A stretch of DNA of 36,891 nt from JBJKRF01 sp046704785 (GCA_046704785.1 JBJKRF010000036.1:1-36891), one strand, 5' to 3'. Shown: positions 5,922 to 16,270, counted from the first letter of the stretch. Translations and numbers: made by a program. Notes: generated by a model not told the origin, from the sequence alone.

Positions 5922-7089
5922 ATGGCGAAAAGAAGAGGCAAGAACGAAGGATCGATCTTCCAACGAGCAAACGGAACCTGGCGTGCACAAGTATCCATCG
6001 ACGGAAAGCGGGCAGGGCACACCGCCCGAACGCGGGCCGAATGCCACGAGTGGCTGCGCAAGATGCTAGACCAAATCGACCAGGGGCTGACTTTCGAAAG
6101 CCGCAACCTCATCCTGAACGATTATCTCAAAGAGTGGATTACGCTCAAGAAGACTGTCCTGCGCCCTCGCAGCGGCTTCCAGTACGAAAGGCTCATCGAT
6201 CTATATATCCGACCGGGGTTGGGGAAGACCAAACTGAAAGACTTGAACCTGCGGGTGATCAATCGTTTCTATGCGTCCATGATCGACAAAGGGATCGGCA
6301 CCTGGAACATCCGCTACACACATCGTGTGCTGCACGCCGCCCTGGAGCAGGCTGTCAAGAACGGCATTCTTGGACGAAATCCAACGCAAGGGGCCACTGT
6401 TCCCAAAATGAAGTACAAGGAAATGAACATCCTGAACGAGCAACAGGTCGGCCTTTTCCTGGTCGCAGCCAGCAACTCGCGCTACAACACGCTGTACCAC
6501 CTGGCGATCACGACGGGTATGCGCTTCTCAGAACTCCGCGGGTTGTGCTGGTCGGATGTCAACTGGGTTCGCGGAAGCATCGTGGTCAGGCGACAGATTC
6601 AGGATGTGGAGGGGATCACTGACCGGCGCTCCCAAGACGCATTCCGGCACCCGCACGATCCTGCTGGGAGCAACCGCGCTCGACAAGCTCAAGGAACAGC
6701 GGCAACGGCTCGAAGAAGAAAAAATGGTGGCCGGGGACGAATGGCAGGAGAACGATCTGATCTTCCCATCCACCATCGGTACACCTTTCTGCAAGACGAG
6801 CCTACAAAAGGATTTCGTCAGGGCCTTGCAGGCAGCCAACCTGCCACGAATTCGGTTTCACGACCTGCGTCATACTGCCGCAAGCCTGATGCTCAACCAC
6901 GGAATTCCCGCACTGGTCGTGTCGAAAATCTTGGGACATTCGAGTCCAAGCGTCACGCTCAACATTTATGCGCACTCAACCCTGGAGATGCAAAGCAAAG
7001 CGGCCGGTGTCATGGACGAGATCATTACCCCCATTCCAATCAATCCACCCGTAGCGAAGACGCTGTTTTCGGTCGAGCGGCGGAAATGA
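5922..7089 (+). pseudogene. int: tyrosine integrase, frameshifted
   Basis: This is a tyrosine recombinase that would mediate integration at the neighbouring tRNA-Lys. The N-terminus (residues 1-50) has the AP2-like arm-binding domain with SIFQRANGTWRAQVSIDGKR, followed by a SAM-like core-binding domain (about 64-155) and the catalytic domain. Catalytic Arg201 lies in TTGMRFSELRG. The frame then shifts by one base in the run GGGG at 6611-6614: downstream, the second frame gives HDLRHTAAS, LGHSS and NIYAHST, containing the remaining catalytic His, Arg, His and nucleophile Tyr. The C-terminal part ends at 7089. The rest of the first frame (to 7145) is out-of-frame read-through. The start ATG at 5922 follows AAAGGAG. 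The gene is therefore inactive as written, unless the extra base is a sequencing error. Confidence 0.8.
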
Positions 7090-7154
7090 TTTGCACCCAA
7101 TTGCACCCGATTTTTCCGGCGAATTCTTCACACCCCCATATATAGACAAATTAA

Positions 7155-7186
7155 ACAAAAATACCGTACATATACGGTGTTTTTAG
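7155..7186. terminator. bidirectional terminator between int and tRNA-Lys
   Basis: The stem ACCGTA (7163-7168)/TACGGT (7173-7178) with loop CATA is flanked by T-runs on both strands, TTTTT at 7180-7184 for rightward transcripts and ATTTTTGTTT on the minus strand. It fits the end of both the integrase and the tRNA transcript. Confidence 0.75.
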
Positions 7187-7259
<73 letters not shown>

Positions 7260-7270
7260 ACGCGCTGCGT

Positions 7271-7298
7271 ATTATACCCTAAAGGGGGAGTGTGTCAA
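7271..7298 (-). promoter_or_regulatory. tRNA-Lys promoter
   Basis: On the minus strand there is a perfect TTGACA at 7298-7293, a 16-base spacer and a perfect TATAAT at 7276-7271, ending 11 bases before the tRNA. This is a strong vegetative sigma promoter. Confidence 0.8.
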
Positions 7299-7321
7299 TA
7301 AAGCCTCGCGCTAACGGAATC

Positions 7322-8395
7322 TCAGGGCAACGGATGCCAGAATTGTGATAGAACGAACGCCAATATCGCCAGGAAAGCCCCCAGAGCCACAAACAGGACG
7401 CTGACCTCCGTTGTTTCGTGTTTGATGATCAAAGAAACCGGTAGGCTCCGAAAAACGTTTTGAAGTTGTGCTGCGCTCTCCGCCGAATAATAAGTACCGC
7501 CTGTCATCGAGGCAATTTGTTTCAAGGTTTCCTCGTCAATCCCCCGTCGGAAGCCGCCGAAGCCACCGCCTCCACCACCGCCGAATCCACCAAAGCCGCC
7601 GCCAAAGAAGGGTTCATTTCCCTGGAATTGTTGCCCACAAAACGGCATTTCACCCCCATTGGCGGTGCCAAACCCAATGGTGTAAACTCGCACCCCACGG
7701 TCGACGGCTTGTTGCGCAGCATCAAGCGGGAGTGGCCCCGTATTGCTCACGCCGTCTGTCAGCAGGACAATGATATCCGGTGCGTAGGCCCCTTTCGGCA
7801 CCGGCGTCGGTTCGGTTCGGCCCGACCCGTCGGTCACACTCGGTGCGACGTTTTGATCAATCTCGGCGATGGCGTCTAAGGCCTTAAGCAAGCCGCTGCC
7901 AATCGCCGTCCGTTGCCCCACGGCGAGACTTTCGATGGCGCTCTGCAACAGTTCCTGATCTGCGGTCGGCGCCTGGACAATTTCTGCAAACGTGGAGAAC
8001 GCAACCACGCCGATCTGAGTCCCAGACTTCTGGCGTTGGACAAATGACTCCGCCGCGGCTTCTGCAGCTTGAAGGCGGTTAGGTTGAACATCCGTTGAGC
8101 ACATGCTGCGAGAAACATCAATAGCCAGGACGATGGTCGTCTGGCTGGTGGGCACATCCACAATCGTGACTGGGCGTCCCAACGCAAAGACCAGGCTGGC
8201 AATAGCCAACAGGAACAGAGCAACCGGGATGTAGCGTCTTATATTGGATCGTTTGGAAAGCGCCTCGCGTACCAACGCCAGGCTGGAGTAACGCACCGCG
8301 AAACGTCGCCGCCGTCGCAACATCCAGATATAGGCTGCCAGAATCAGGGGAATCAACCCCAATAGGAGAAGGAAGCCAGGCCAGAGTAAGTCCAT
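7322..8395 (-). CDS. VWA-domain membrane protein (BatA/BatB-like) with Gly-rich insert
   Basis: This is a 357-residue membrane-anchored von Willebrand factor A protein. It has two N-terminal membrane segments (about 5-27 and 56-75), then a VWA domain with an intact MIDAS, DVSRS at residues 93-97 and the later LLTDGVSN. Within the domain is an insert of about 40 residues rich in Gly and Phe (FFGGGFGGFGGGGGGGF) not present in the paralogue next to it. A final hydrophobic segment lies before the C-terminus. In MoxR-DUF58-VWA operons these proteins act with the MoxR ATPase in envelope stress or complex assembly. ATG at 8395 is chosen over upstream starts because of the strong GGAGG six bases away. 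It is the last gene of the five-gene operon. Confidence 0.85.
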   Translation of the reverse strand: MDLLWPGFLLLLGLIPLILAAYIWMLRRRRRFAVRYSSLALVREALSKRSNIRRYIPVALFLLAIASLVFALGRPVTIVDVPTSQTTIVLAIDVSRSMCSTDVQPNRLQAAEAAAESFVQRQKSGTQIGVVAFSTFAEIVQAPTADQELLQSAIESLAVGQRTAIGSGLLKALDAIAEIDQNVAPSVTDGSGRTEPTPVPKGAYAPDIIVLLTDGVSNTGPLPLDAAQQAVDRGVRVYTIGFGTANGGEMPFCGQQFQGNEPFFGGGFGGFGGGGGGGFGGFRRGIDEETLKQIASMTGGTYYSAESAAQLQNVFRSLPVSLIIKHETTEVSVLFVALGAFLAILAFVLSQFWHPLP

Positions 8396-8435
8396 TGGTA
8401 TCCTCCAATGCACCCTTAAAATTTCTCTGATAGGA

Positions 8436-9446
8436 TCACGGTAGGCGGTTGAACCATAACAGCGAGAAGGCACCGCCGACCAACAAAATGATCAGGCTCA
8501 GACCCGCAAAAATCGAGGTCATTTCTGTTTTCTCCGGCTTGACCACCAGTTGTGGGGTAAGGTCGGTATATATTCTCTGCAGGTCCTGTGCGCTGGTGGC
8601 ATTATAGTAATTGCCGCCGGTAATCTGCGCGATCTGTTTCAACATCGTCTCGTCCAGTTGCGTGTGCACATCAAAGCCGTTGATGTGCAGCGTCGTACCG
8701 GCGGCACTGCCAATGCCTACCGTGTAAATGCGTACACCGCGATCCGCGGCAGCCTGGGCAGCGGCCAACGGATTCGGGTTTTCATTGTTCTCGCCATCGG
8801 TAAGCAGGACAATGGCCGCAGAGGTGTAGGTTCCTGCTGGAACGGGAGTTGGCGTGAGAGTGGGCATTGGCGTACGATTACTATAATAGTGGGTGGTCTG
8901 CCCCGCCTGGAAGGTGGCGATCGCATTCAGCGCAGCCAGAATCCCGTTTGCGAGCGAGGTACCTCGCTCTGGGGTCAGCCGGTTGATCGCCGCCAGGATG
9001 TCGGCCTGGGCGTTCGTCGGCGACTGTACCGATAGCCCGCTGTCACTGAAAGCGACGACGCCAATCTGCATCGTCACCGGCTGGTGTTGTACGAAATCCT
9101 GCGCAGCGGTCTTGGCGGCTGTCATGCGGGTTGGTTTCAGATCGTCGGCGGCCATGCTTCCCGAAACGTCGAAAGCCAGGATGACGGTACCTTCCACACG
9201 AGGCAGGCTAACGACCATTTGCGGACGCGCCAGAGCGATAATCAAGATCGTGAGGGAAAGCAGGAAAAACGCCGAGGGCAGGTGGCGACGCGTGGCAAGC
9301 TGCCCAGATTGGGCTCCTTGCGCCAAGCCGAGTTCTCCATACCGTGCGGTCATGCGCTCTCGCCGGCGTTGCAACCACATGTAGAACAAAACACCCAGCG
9401 GAATCAATACCAGCAGCCAGAGCATGGTAGGCCAGATAAAGGACAT
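8436..9446 (-). CDS. VWA-domain membrane protein (BatA-like)
   Basis: This is a 336-residue paralogue of the next gene. It has two N-terminal membrane segments (about 8-24 and 58-73), a VWA domain with MIDAS residues DVSGS at 93-97 and IVLLTDGEN, and a C-terminal membrane segment. The two genes align over nearly their whole length, so they are a tandem duplication. It starts 13 bases after the DUF58 gene and is followed by a 40-base gap to the second VWA gene. The metal site is complete, so ligand binding should be possible. Confidence 0.85.
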   Translation of the reverse strand: MSFIWPTMLWLLVLIPLGVLFYMWLQRRRERMTARYGELGLAQGAQSGQLATRRHLPSAFFLLSLTILIIALARPQMVVSLPRVEGTVILAFDVSGSMAADDLKPTRMTAAKTAAQDFVQHQPVTMQIGVVAFSDSGLSVQSPTNAQADILAAINRLTPERGTSLANGILAALNAIATFQAGQTTHYYSNRTPMPTLTPTPVPAGTYTSAAIVLLTDGENNENPNPLAAAQAAADRGVRIYTVGIGSAAGTTLHINGFDVHTQLDETMLKQIAQITGGNYYNATSAQDLQRIYTDLTPQLVVKPEKTEMTSIFAGLSLIILLVGGAFSLLWFNRLP

Positions 9447-9459
9447 GACTCAACCTATT

Positions 9460-10327
9460 TCACTTGCGGCGTTGTTTGCGCAACGTCGCAAAACGCACAA
9501 TGGCGCGCACCAAGTCTTCCTCGGTAGAAAGCGACAGAGCATCCACACCGGCACGCTTAAAAGCCTCGTTCAACAGCGCTTCGCGCTGGCGGGCCGCCGA
9601 CTCAAAACGTTGGCGAAACCCACGATCGTGCGTATCTACATATAACTGCTCACCGGTCTCCGCATCTTCCATAATGATCGGCCCGATGTCGGGCAGTTCA
9701 ACTTCGCGCGGGTCCCACAGACGGATTGCCAGGACTTCGTGATGCCGGTTGAGCAGGTTCAGTGGCCGTTCCCAACCCGGTGCGCTAATAAAGTCGGAGA
9801 TGACGAAAACCAGCGCACGCTGTTTGATGGCGCTTAACGCGCCTTCGAGTAAGGGTGTCAGGTCGGTAAAGGGGGTATGCGACAGGTGAGGTTGTTTGAG
9901 TAGTTCGTCGATCAGGCGCAAGACCTGGTTCCGGCCACTACGCGCAGGGATGACGCGCTCAATACGGCTACCGTAAAATACAGCACCCACCCGATTGCCA
10001 TGACGCGTCAACAGGCGGGCTAGCGTGGTTACAAAATCGACCAATACGGTACGTTTCAGACTCTCCACGCTGCCGAAGTCGACCGAGGGGCTCAGGTCGA
10101 GCAGGAACCAGGCGCTGATTTCGCGGTCCTCGACGTACTGGCGAACATAGGGCGAGTCCATACGCGCCGTGACGTTCCAATCGATATAACGAATATCGTC
10201 TTCGGGCTGGTACTCGCGCAGGTCGGCAAAATCCACGCCGTAGCCGTAGAATAGACTACGGTAATCGCCCTGCAGCAGACCGTCCAGGCGGCGGACAACC
10301 TGCCAGTCCAGGCGCTGCAAAACGCGT

Positions 10328-10347
<20 letters not shown>
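9460..10347 (-). CDS. DUF58 protein (MoxR-associated)
   Basis: This is a 295-residue protein of the DUF58 family. The hallmark segment DFADLREYQPEDDIRYIDWN at about residues 39-58 is followed by a degenerate VWA-like fold (WFLLDLSPSVDFGS). The family partners MoxR AAA+ ATPases; its role is probably to link the ATPase with the VWA proteins. The ATG at 10347 overlaps the moxR gene end by 20 bases. A TTG at 10371 is an alternative; neither has a clear ribosome binding site, consistent with coupling to moxR translation. Confidence 0.8.
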
Positions 10348-11338
<991 letters not shown>

Positions 11339-11367
11339 CGCCAATCTCCTTATATATGCCGGATAAA

Positions 11368-12207
11368 CTAATCGGGAGGCAGGCCGGCTGCGCCGCCCGC
11401 CGTGGTGATCGGAATCGCAAAACCGATACCGACGAAGAAGCTCTGATCCGTCGGGTTGGCAATCCCCTCGATGATGCCGATGACCTGCCCATCGCGATTC
11501 AACAGCGGGCCGCCCGAATTACCGGGGTTCACGGCGGCATCGATCTGGATCAAGCCTTTGATTTCCTGCTGGGTGTTGACGGGTTGGAACGAACGGTCGA
11601 AGCCCGAAATTACGCCGGCGCTCATCGAAGCGTACAAACCAAACGGGTTGCCGACCACGTAAGCCTCATCGCCCACGTGCATGGCATTTGGGTTCCCCAA
11701 AACAGCCGGAATGATCTGCGCCGGTGGTTGGTCCGCGCGCAAGACAGCGATGTCGTTTTGGGGTTGTTTGTTGGATACCTGTGCGCTGGATTGCGTCCCG
11801 TCGGCAAAATAAACCTGGATGTCGCTGGCCCCATCGACGACGTGTAAAGCTGTAAGAATATCGCCGGCATCATCGACGATGACACCGCTTCCCAGGCCAT
11901 CTTCCTCCTTGCCGTCTTCGGTGGAAGATTTTGTCTGGATGAGGATAAGCGAGGGCCGAATGGCCTGATAGACGCGCGCCGAAAAAGCCGGCGGGGGTGT
12001 AGCGGAGGCCATGGCCTGGGCAACTGTATTGTTGACTTCGTTGATTGTCAGTTGGTGGGGGCCGGGAACCAGCGCGTTGTATAGGAGCAAGGCTACAAGC
12101 GCCGCCAACACACCGGCAGCAAACGGGGTCGTACGTCGGACGCCTGCACGCAAGCGCCCGAGACGAGATCGCCATCGTTCTGAGCGTGAAACAGGTTGTT
12201 CGTCCAT
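11368..12207 (-). CDS. membrane-anchored trypsin-like serine protease (HtrA/DegP-type)
   Basis: This is a 279-residue protein with a single N-terminal membrane anchor (about 28-46), a linker and a trypsin-like domain. The triad is visible: His122 in TALHVVDG, Asp152 in NDIAVL, and Ser231 in GNSGGPL; the AYVVGNPFGL oxyanion-side segment is at 182-191. No PDZ domain follows, unlike DegP/DegS, so it is the short form. It is exported and probably faces the outside of the membrane. As the first gene of the MoxR-DUF58-VWA operon it may process or monitor envelope proteins with them. Confidence 0.85.
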   Translation of the reverse strand: MDEQPVSRSERWRSRLGRLRAGVRRTTPFAAGVLAALVALLLYNALVPGPHQLTINEVNNTVAQAMASATPPPAFSARVYQAIRPSLILIQTKSSTEDGKEEDGLGSGVIVDDAGDILTALHVVDGASDIQVYFADGTQSSAQVSNKQPQNDIAVLRADQPPAQIIPAVLGNPNAMHVGDEAYVVGNPFGLYASMSAGVISGFDRSFQPVNTQQEIKGLIQIDAAVNPGNSGGPLLNRDGQVIGIIEGIANPTDQSFFVGIGFAIPITTAGGAAGLPPD

Positions 12208-12551
12208 TCTCTCTATAGTTCTGCACAGATTTTCAAAAGGCTGTCTATACCCATCACAAGCTGCGCTTTTTATCGAGTAAGAAGGCGCAATTTATGACCG
12301 CGGGTATTATACCTTTTCGCAAAAACCCGACAGAACGCTCCTACAGGTAAAGGGAAACAGAGGACAGTGCGTGAAGCACCCGCGCGATAAGTAACGAACT
12401 TTCTAGAGATTTCAAAGTTTACCGTGAAAAAGCCAACATGAGCATGCAAAAGCTATACACTCAGTATAGAACGCTTTCTTAAGACGAAGATGAGACCGGC
12501 GTAAAGAAATTCAAGGCATAGTCGGCAAAAATGGGCATTTCGAATACCTGC
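12208..12551. other. gene-free stretch with a possible operon promoter
   Basis: This 344-base stretch lies between the protease gene and ubiE, both read leftward. TATAAT on the minus strand at 12311-12306 could be the -10 of the protease-moxR operon, with only a poor -35. Nothing else is supported; the longest frame after ubiE codes for fewer than 20 residues from an ATG. Confidence 0.35.
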
Positions 12552-13247
12552 CTACTTTTCACCCCAATGGATCGCAATCGTGCCGAACATGTGACGTCGA
12601 AAAGCGACGTTCTTAAAACCGGCAGCGGACATCCGCGATGCAAGTGTTTCGGCGGTAAGGAAGTGTTCGGTTGTGTCGGGCAGGTAAGTATAGGCGTCAC
12701 GCATGCCCGAAATCAAGCCGCCAACCAGCGGAATCACGACATGCATGTGCACCCAGATCAGGGGCGAAAGCAGGTTGCGTTTCGGGCGGGTCGTGTCCAG
12801 CACAATGATGCGCCCACCCTCTTTGAGTACGCGAAATTGTTCACGCAGAGTCTCTTCGACGCTGCTGACATTGCGCACCAGGAATCCGGAAACCACAGCA
12901 TCGAAAACCTGATCGGGAAAAGGGAGCATGAGCGCGTCGGCGGCAGAGCAGTTATCGAAAGCGCCACGTTGCTGACCAACCTGCATCATCTTCAGCGTAA
13001 AATCCGCCGCAAAAACGTTCGCATCGGGATGCTGGCGATTAGCTTCCCGCGCCAGATCGCCAGTGCCGGTGCCAATATCCAGCAAGGAAGTGCCTCCATC
13101 CAACCCAGCGCGGCGGATGACTTCCTTGCGCCAGCTTATGTCTTGCCCGCCCGTCATCAAGCGATTCATCAGGTCGTATCGGTGGGCAATGCGACTGAAT
13201 AAGTCGCGCACATATCGTGAGTGTTCCTTCGCATCAAGTTGTGCCAT
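12552..13247 (-). CDS. ubiE: demethylmenaquinone methyltransferase (UbiE/MenG)
   Basis: This is a 231-residue SAM-dependent methyltransferase. It catalyses the last C-methylation of menaquinone (or ubiquinone) biosynthesis. The family signature YDLMNRLMTGGQDISWRKEV lies at residues 24-43, the SAM-binding motif LLDIGTGTGDLA at 55-66, and the late motif VLKEGGRIIVLD also fits. The start ATG at 13247 follows an AAGAGG site. It is divergent from the oxidoreductase/prenyltransferase fusion, whose second domain is MenA-like, so the pair probably serves the same quinone pathway. Given the likely organism, menaquinone is the more probable substrate. Confidence 0.9.
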   Translation of the reverse strand: MAQLDAKEHSRYVRDLFSRIAHRYDLMNRLMTGGQDISWRKEVIRRAGLDGGTSLLDIGTGTGDLAREANRQHPDANVFAADFTLKMMQVGQQRGAFDNCSAADALMLPFPDQVFDAVVSGFLVRNVSSVEETLREQFRVLKEGGRIIVLDTTRPKRNLLSPLIWVHMHVVIPLVGGLISGMRDAYTYLPDTTEHFLTAETLASRMSAAGFKNVAFRRHMFGTIAIHWGEK

Positions 13248-13526
13248 TTGTTATACCTCTTCTTGTGACAAATATCGTGATCCGGTAGTTGACGAGAGTA
13301 TATAATTGTACTATTCTACTGCGAATTACCGAGTTTAAATGATGCATATCTTGAGAATCACGGCCTTCTTCACTATAAAATTCGGGGATTCCGCCAACAT
13401 TTATTACACCACACAAACTAAATGGGTTTTTCAGAATTGAAGATCAAGAATAAGAAGCATGTTTCTCAACAAAGCACTCTCATTTTATGAGGATTTTTGA
13501 AGAATCAAAAACCATAGGAGAGAATA

Positions 13527-15521
13527 ATGGCTGAACTTGCTCGCCCCATAGGCCTTGGCCTTGCCGCTAACGGTAAAGTATCTGATGTTGTACGATGGGC
13601 CAATCAGGCCCAACAAAAAGGCGTTCACGCAGTATGGATTCACGACACACCTTATCAACGCGACGCCGTCAGCTATGGTGCAGCAGTGGCCCTGTCTGTG
13701 CCACAGATTCGTATTGGCCTCGCGGCCATCAGCACGCTCACACGCCATCCAACGCTGATCGCAATGACCGTCTCAGCCTTGGACGAAATGGCACCGGGAC
13801 GCATCATGATCGGTCTCGGTACGTCCAACCCGCTGCGATTGGCTCAAATGGGCATCCCGTACACACCCGAAGCCGGTGTGGAAAGCGTCGACAAAGGCAT
13901 CGACATCATGCGGAGCATGTGGGCCGGGCAGCGTATCCCCTCGGCGACGCCGAATTTGCCCCCCATCCAGCCCATGTTCCCGCCCGTACATCGCGTCCCC
14001 ATCTACATCGCCGCCTATCGAACGCCTTTCCTGCAACTGGCCGGGCGAAAAGCGGACGGTTATATCGCTCGTCCCGCCGAGTCGATTCCCAACCTGAAGC
14101 GTCTGCTGCCCAAATTGCGTGCAGCCGCCCTGGAGGCCGGGCGCGATGAAAAGTCCATCGACGTGACGGGGTATATCCTCACCCATGCGGACAAGTCACG
14201 CCGCGAGGCGCTGAATCGCGCCAAACGCGAACCGTTCGTCATCTACATGATGAGCATCCTTTCCAATTTCTCGTTGGAACGTGCCGGATTCGAGCCCGCT
14301 TTGCGTGACCAGATTGCCGCCGCTTGGCGCGCCGAAGACTACCACAAGGCGGCTGAACTCATTCCCGACGCCATGCTGGATGCTTTTGCGCTTTGTGGCA
14401 CCCCCGAAGAAGTAGCCGAGGGCCTGATGCGCTACAACGAAGCTGGCATGACGACGCCCACCCTCCAACCAATGATACAGGAAGAGGAACAAATTCAAAA
14501 AATGCTGACTGCCGCAGAGATATACGGCGCGTTGTCAGTCGGCGAAAGCCAGGTTATGGCTGCGGAAAAACCCATCGCCGTCACCTTGAGCAATCAGGAA
14601 TATGATCGCCTGAACTTCTTCGAGCGCACTTGGCGTCGAGCCCGCGGTTGGGCCGAAATTGCACGCCCTTTCTCCTTTACCACTTCAATGATGCCGGTTG
14701 TGATGGCAGCCGCACTGGCTTACGCACAAGGGCTATTTGACCTATCTTTAACAATGGTGACATTGGCCGCCGCAGTGCTTTTGCAGGTAGGCGCAAATGC
14801 AATCAACGAGATTTACGACGTTCGTTACGGCGTGGACTCGATCACGTCGCCGCGCGCCAGTCAGGCCCTCGTAAAAGGGCGCATTCGAGAAAAAGACGCG
14901 TTCTATCTGACAATTGCCTGCTATCTTCTAGCAACGTTGTTCGGTGTCTACCTGATCTCGCAGCGCGGTTGGCTCATCGCGCTGGCCGGGGTCGTCGGGC
15001 TGTTGCTGAGTTACGGATACACAGCGCCGCCGCTTGAACTCAAATATAGAATGCTTGGTGTTCCTACTATCTTTCTGGTCTTTGGACCCTTCATAGGGGT
15101 AGGCGCTTACTTCGCCATCACCGGTATGTTCAGTTGGGTAGCGCTGGTAGCCAGCATTCCGTTCGGGCTGTTCATCGGCGCTGTCTTACATGGTAACGAG
15201 TGGCGCGATATTGCAGACGATTCGCATTATGGCATTGCCACATATGCAGCCCGTGTTGGGCGTCAACAATCTTATTTGACCTATGTCAGCTTGGTCATAG
15301 CAGCCTATATCGTTGTGGTGATTGGCGTTTTGCTGCATGAATTTCCGGCAGCCAGCGTGCTGGTGCTGCTCTCCCTGCCGCTCTTCGTACGCTCCATCCG
15401 CTCTGCCGTGATGGGAAATAACGGTCTGCAACGCGCCATTGCCAAAATCGACATGGAGACCGCGCAACTCGAAGTGCTCTTCGGCATTCTCTTTGCAATT
15501 GGCCTGGTATTGAGAGTCTGA
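13527..15521 (+). CDS. fusion of luciferase-like (LLM) oxidoreductase and UbiA/MenA prenyltransferase
   Basis: This is one uninterrupted 664-residue frame with two enzymes. Residues 1-340 form a luciferase-like F420/FMN-dependent oxidoreductase of the Mer type: RPIGLGLAANGKVSDVVRWA, then LDEMAPGRIMIGLGTSNP and a C-terminal GTPEEVAEGLMRYNEAG. Residues about 375-664 are a UbiA-family integral membrane prenyltransferase with eight or more hydrophobic segments; the first prenyl-diphosphate site is NEIYDVRYGVD at 427-437 and the second GNEWRDIADD at 556-565, both like MenA. The linker contains LSNQEYDRLNFFERTWRRA. The start has AGGAGAG seven bases upstream. With ubiE next door, the fusion probably couples prenylation of a quinone head group, or of a related ring, to a flavin/F420 redox step on the membrane. 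The reaction is inferred. Confidence 0.85.
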   Translation: MAELARPIGLGLAANGKVSDVVRWANQAQQKGVHAVWIHDTPYQRDAVSYGAAVALSVPQIRIGLAAISTLTRHPTLIAMTVSALDEMAPGRIMIGLGTSNPLRLAQMGIPYTPEAGVESVDKGIDIMRSMWAGQRIPSATPNLPPIQPMFPPVHRVPIYIAAYRTPFLQLAGRKADGYIARPAESIPNLKRLLPKLRAAALEAGRDEKSIDVTGYILTHADKSRREALNRAKREPFVIYMMSILSNFSLERAGFEPALRDQIAAAWRAEDYHKAAELIPDAMLDAFALCGTPEEVAEGLMRYNEAGMTTPTLQPMIQEEEQIQKMLTAAEIYGALSVGESQVMAAEKPIAVTLSNQEYDRLNFFERTWRRARGWAEIARPFSFTTSMMPVVMAAALAYAQGLFDLSLTMVTLAAAVLLQVGANAINEIYDVRYGVDSITSPRASQALVKGRIREKDAFYLTIACYLLATLFGVYLISQRGWLIALAGVVGLLLSYGYTAPPLELKYRMLGVPTIFLVFGPFIGVGAYFAITGMFSWVALVASIPFGLFIGAVLHGNEWRDIADDSHYGIATYAARVGRQQSYLTYVSLVIAAYIVVVIGVLLHEFPAASVLVLLSLPLFVRSIRSAVMGNNGLQRAIAKIDMETAQLEVLFGILFAIGLVLRV

Positions 15522-15523
15522 GG

Positions 15524-16168
15524 ATGAAACGGCGTCTGTCATTGCTCGGGCTGGGGATGGGGCTGGCCAGCGTTCTCTTCTTTTTGACATTTCGCGGGCC
15601 ACGCAAACGCTTTTGGGATCGTATGACCGGAACCGGAGTGGTCCTCGGCTCCCTCGCGCTGGTTTCCCAACCCAAACTGCGCAAAACCCGCGTCGGACTC
15701 AAGGACATGCTCTTCGGCGCTGGCACCGCGGCGGTACTCTACGGCATCTTCCAACTGGGTGACCACATCACCCGCAAAATCATCCCCGGCGGCGGCCAAC
15801 AAATCGACGAGATCTACGCCCTGAAGAGGTTGCGCCCACGCAAAGAGCTGATGGTCCGCATGGGGTTGGTGGTCGGGCCGACCGAGGAATTTTTCTGGCG
15901 TGGCTTTCTGCAAGACAACCTGATGGAACGCTTTGGCCGGGTTCGGGGCACTGCGTTGGGAATCGCCGCCTACGGGAGCGCCCACATCGTCAGCGGCAGT
16001 TTTACATTGGTCGGTGCAGCCACAGTCGCTGGCGGATTCTGGAGTGTGCTGTACGCGCTGGGCGTTCCGCTTGGCACGTTGATCGTCAGTCATATCCTTT
16101 GGGATAACGTCATCCTGCTGATTGCCCCAACATCCCACCCGGCGGAAGATGAACCACAGGTTTCATAG
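15524..16168 (+). CDS. CPBP-family intramembrane metalloprotease
   Basis: This is a 214-residue membrane protein of the CPBP (CAAX protease/bacteriocin-processing) family. The three motifs are intact: EEFFWR at residues 121-126 (EExxxR), the first histidine in YGSAHIV (His154) and HILWDN at 190-195. It has several hydrophobic segments, including residues 8-22 and 162-188. It starts two bases after the fusion gene's stop, so the two are co-transcribed. Prenyl-protein processing would fit the neighbouring prenyltransferase, but members have varied roles. Confidence 0.8.
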   Translation: MKRRLSLLGLGMGLASVLFFLTFRGPRKRFWDRMTGTGVVLGSLALVSQPKLRKTRVGLKDMLFGAGTAAVLYGIFQLGDHITRKIIPGGGQQIDEIYALKRLRPRKELMVRMGLVVGPTEEFFWRGFLQDNLMERFGRVRGTALGIAAYGSAHIVSGSFTLVGAATVAGGFWSVLYALGVPLGTLIVSHILWDNVILLIAPTSHPAEDEPQVS

Positions 16169-16227
16169 CGGAAATGCCGGTCGAAACATGAATGGCTCTC
16201 TCAGAACCAGCGGAATGAAAACAGATT

Positions 16228-16270
16228 TGTAGGGATGTGGTGGGTGCTTTGCACCTACCACATCCCTACA
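16228..16270. repeat. 43-base near-perfect palindrome between convergent genes
   Basis: TGTAGGGATGTGGT at 16228-16241 pairs with its complement ending at 16270, and the inner GGTGC/GCACC pairs around TTT, leaving one mismatched pair. It has no T-run, so it is a stable hairpin but not a classic terminator. It lies between the CPBP gene and the convergent mutarotase-like gene and looks like a dispersed intergenic palindrome. Confidence 0.7.

Noticed and set aside
6556..7089. Separate short integrase gene
   Set aside because: Its first 20 residues are out of frame; it is the C-terminal half of the frameshifted integrase, not a gene of its own.
1..7186. Left attachment site (copy of the tRNA-Lys 3' end)
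   Set aside because: I looked for the string CCAGGGACTTGAACCC or close variants left of int and found none by eye; it is probably outside the window.
12479..12551. Very short frame after ubiE starting MPIFADYALNFFTP
   Set aside because: Fewer than 20 residues, no ribosome site, no known family.
15539..16138. 199-codon minus-strand frame over the CPBP gene
   Set aside because: The plus-strand frame has the three CPBP motifs; the other is rich in Gln/Asp without a pattern.
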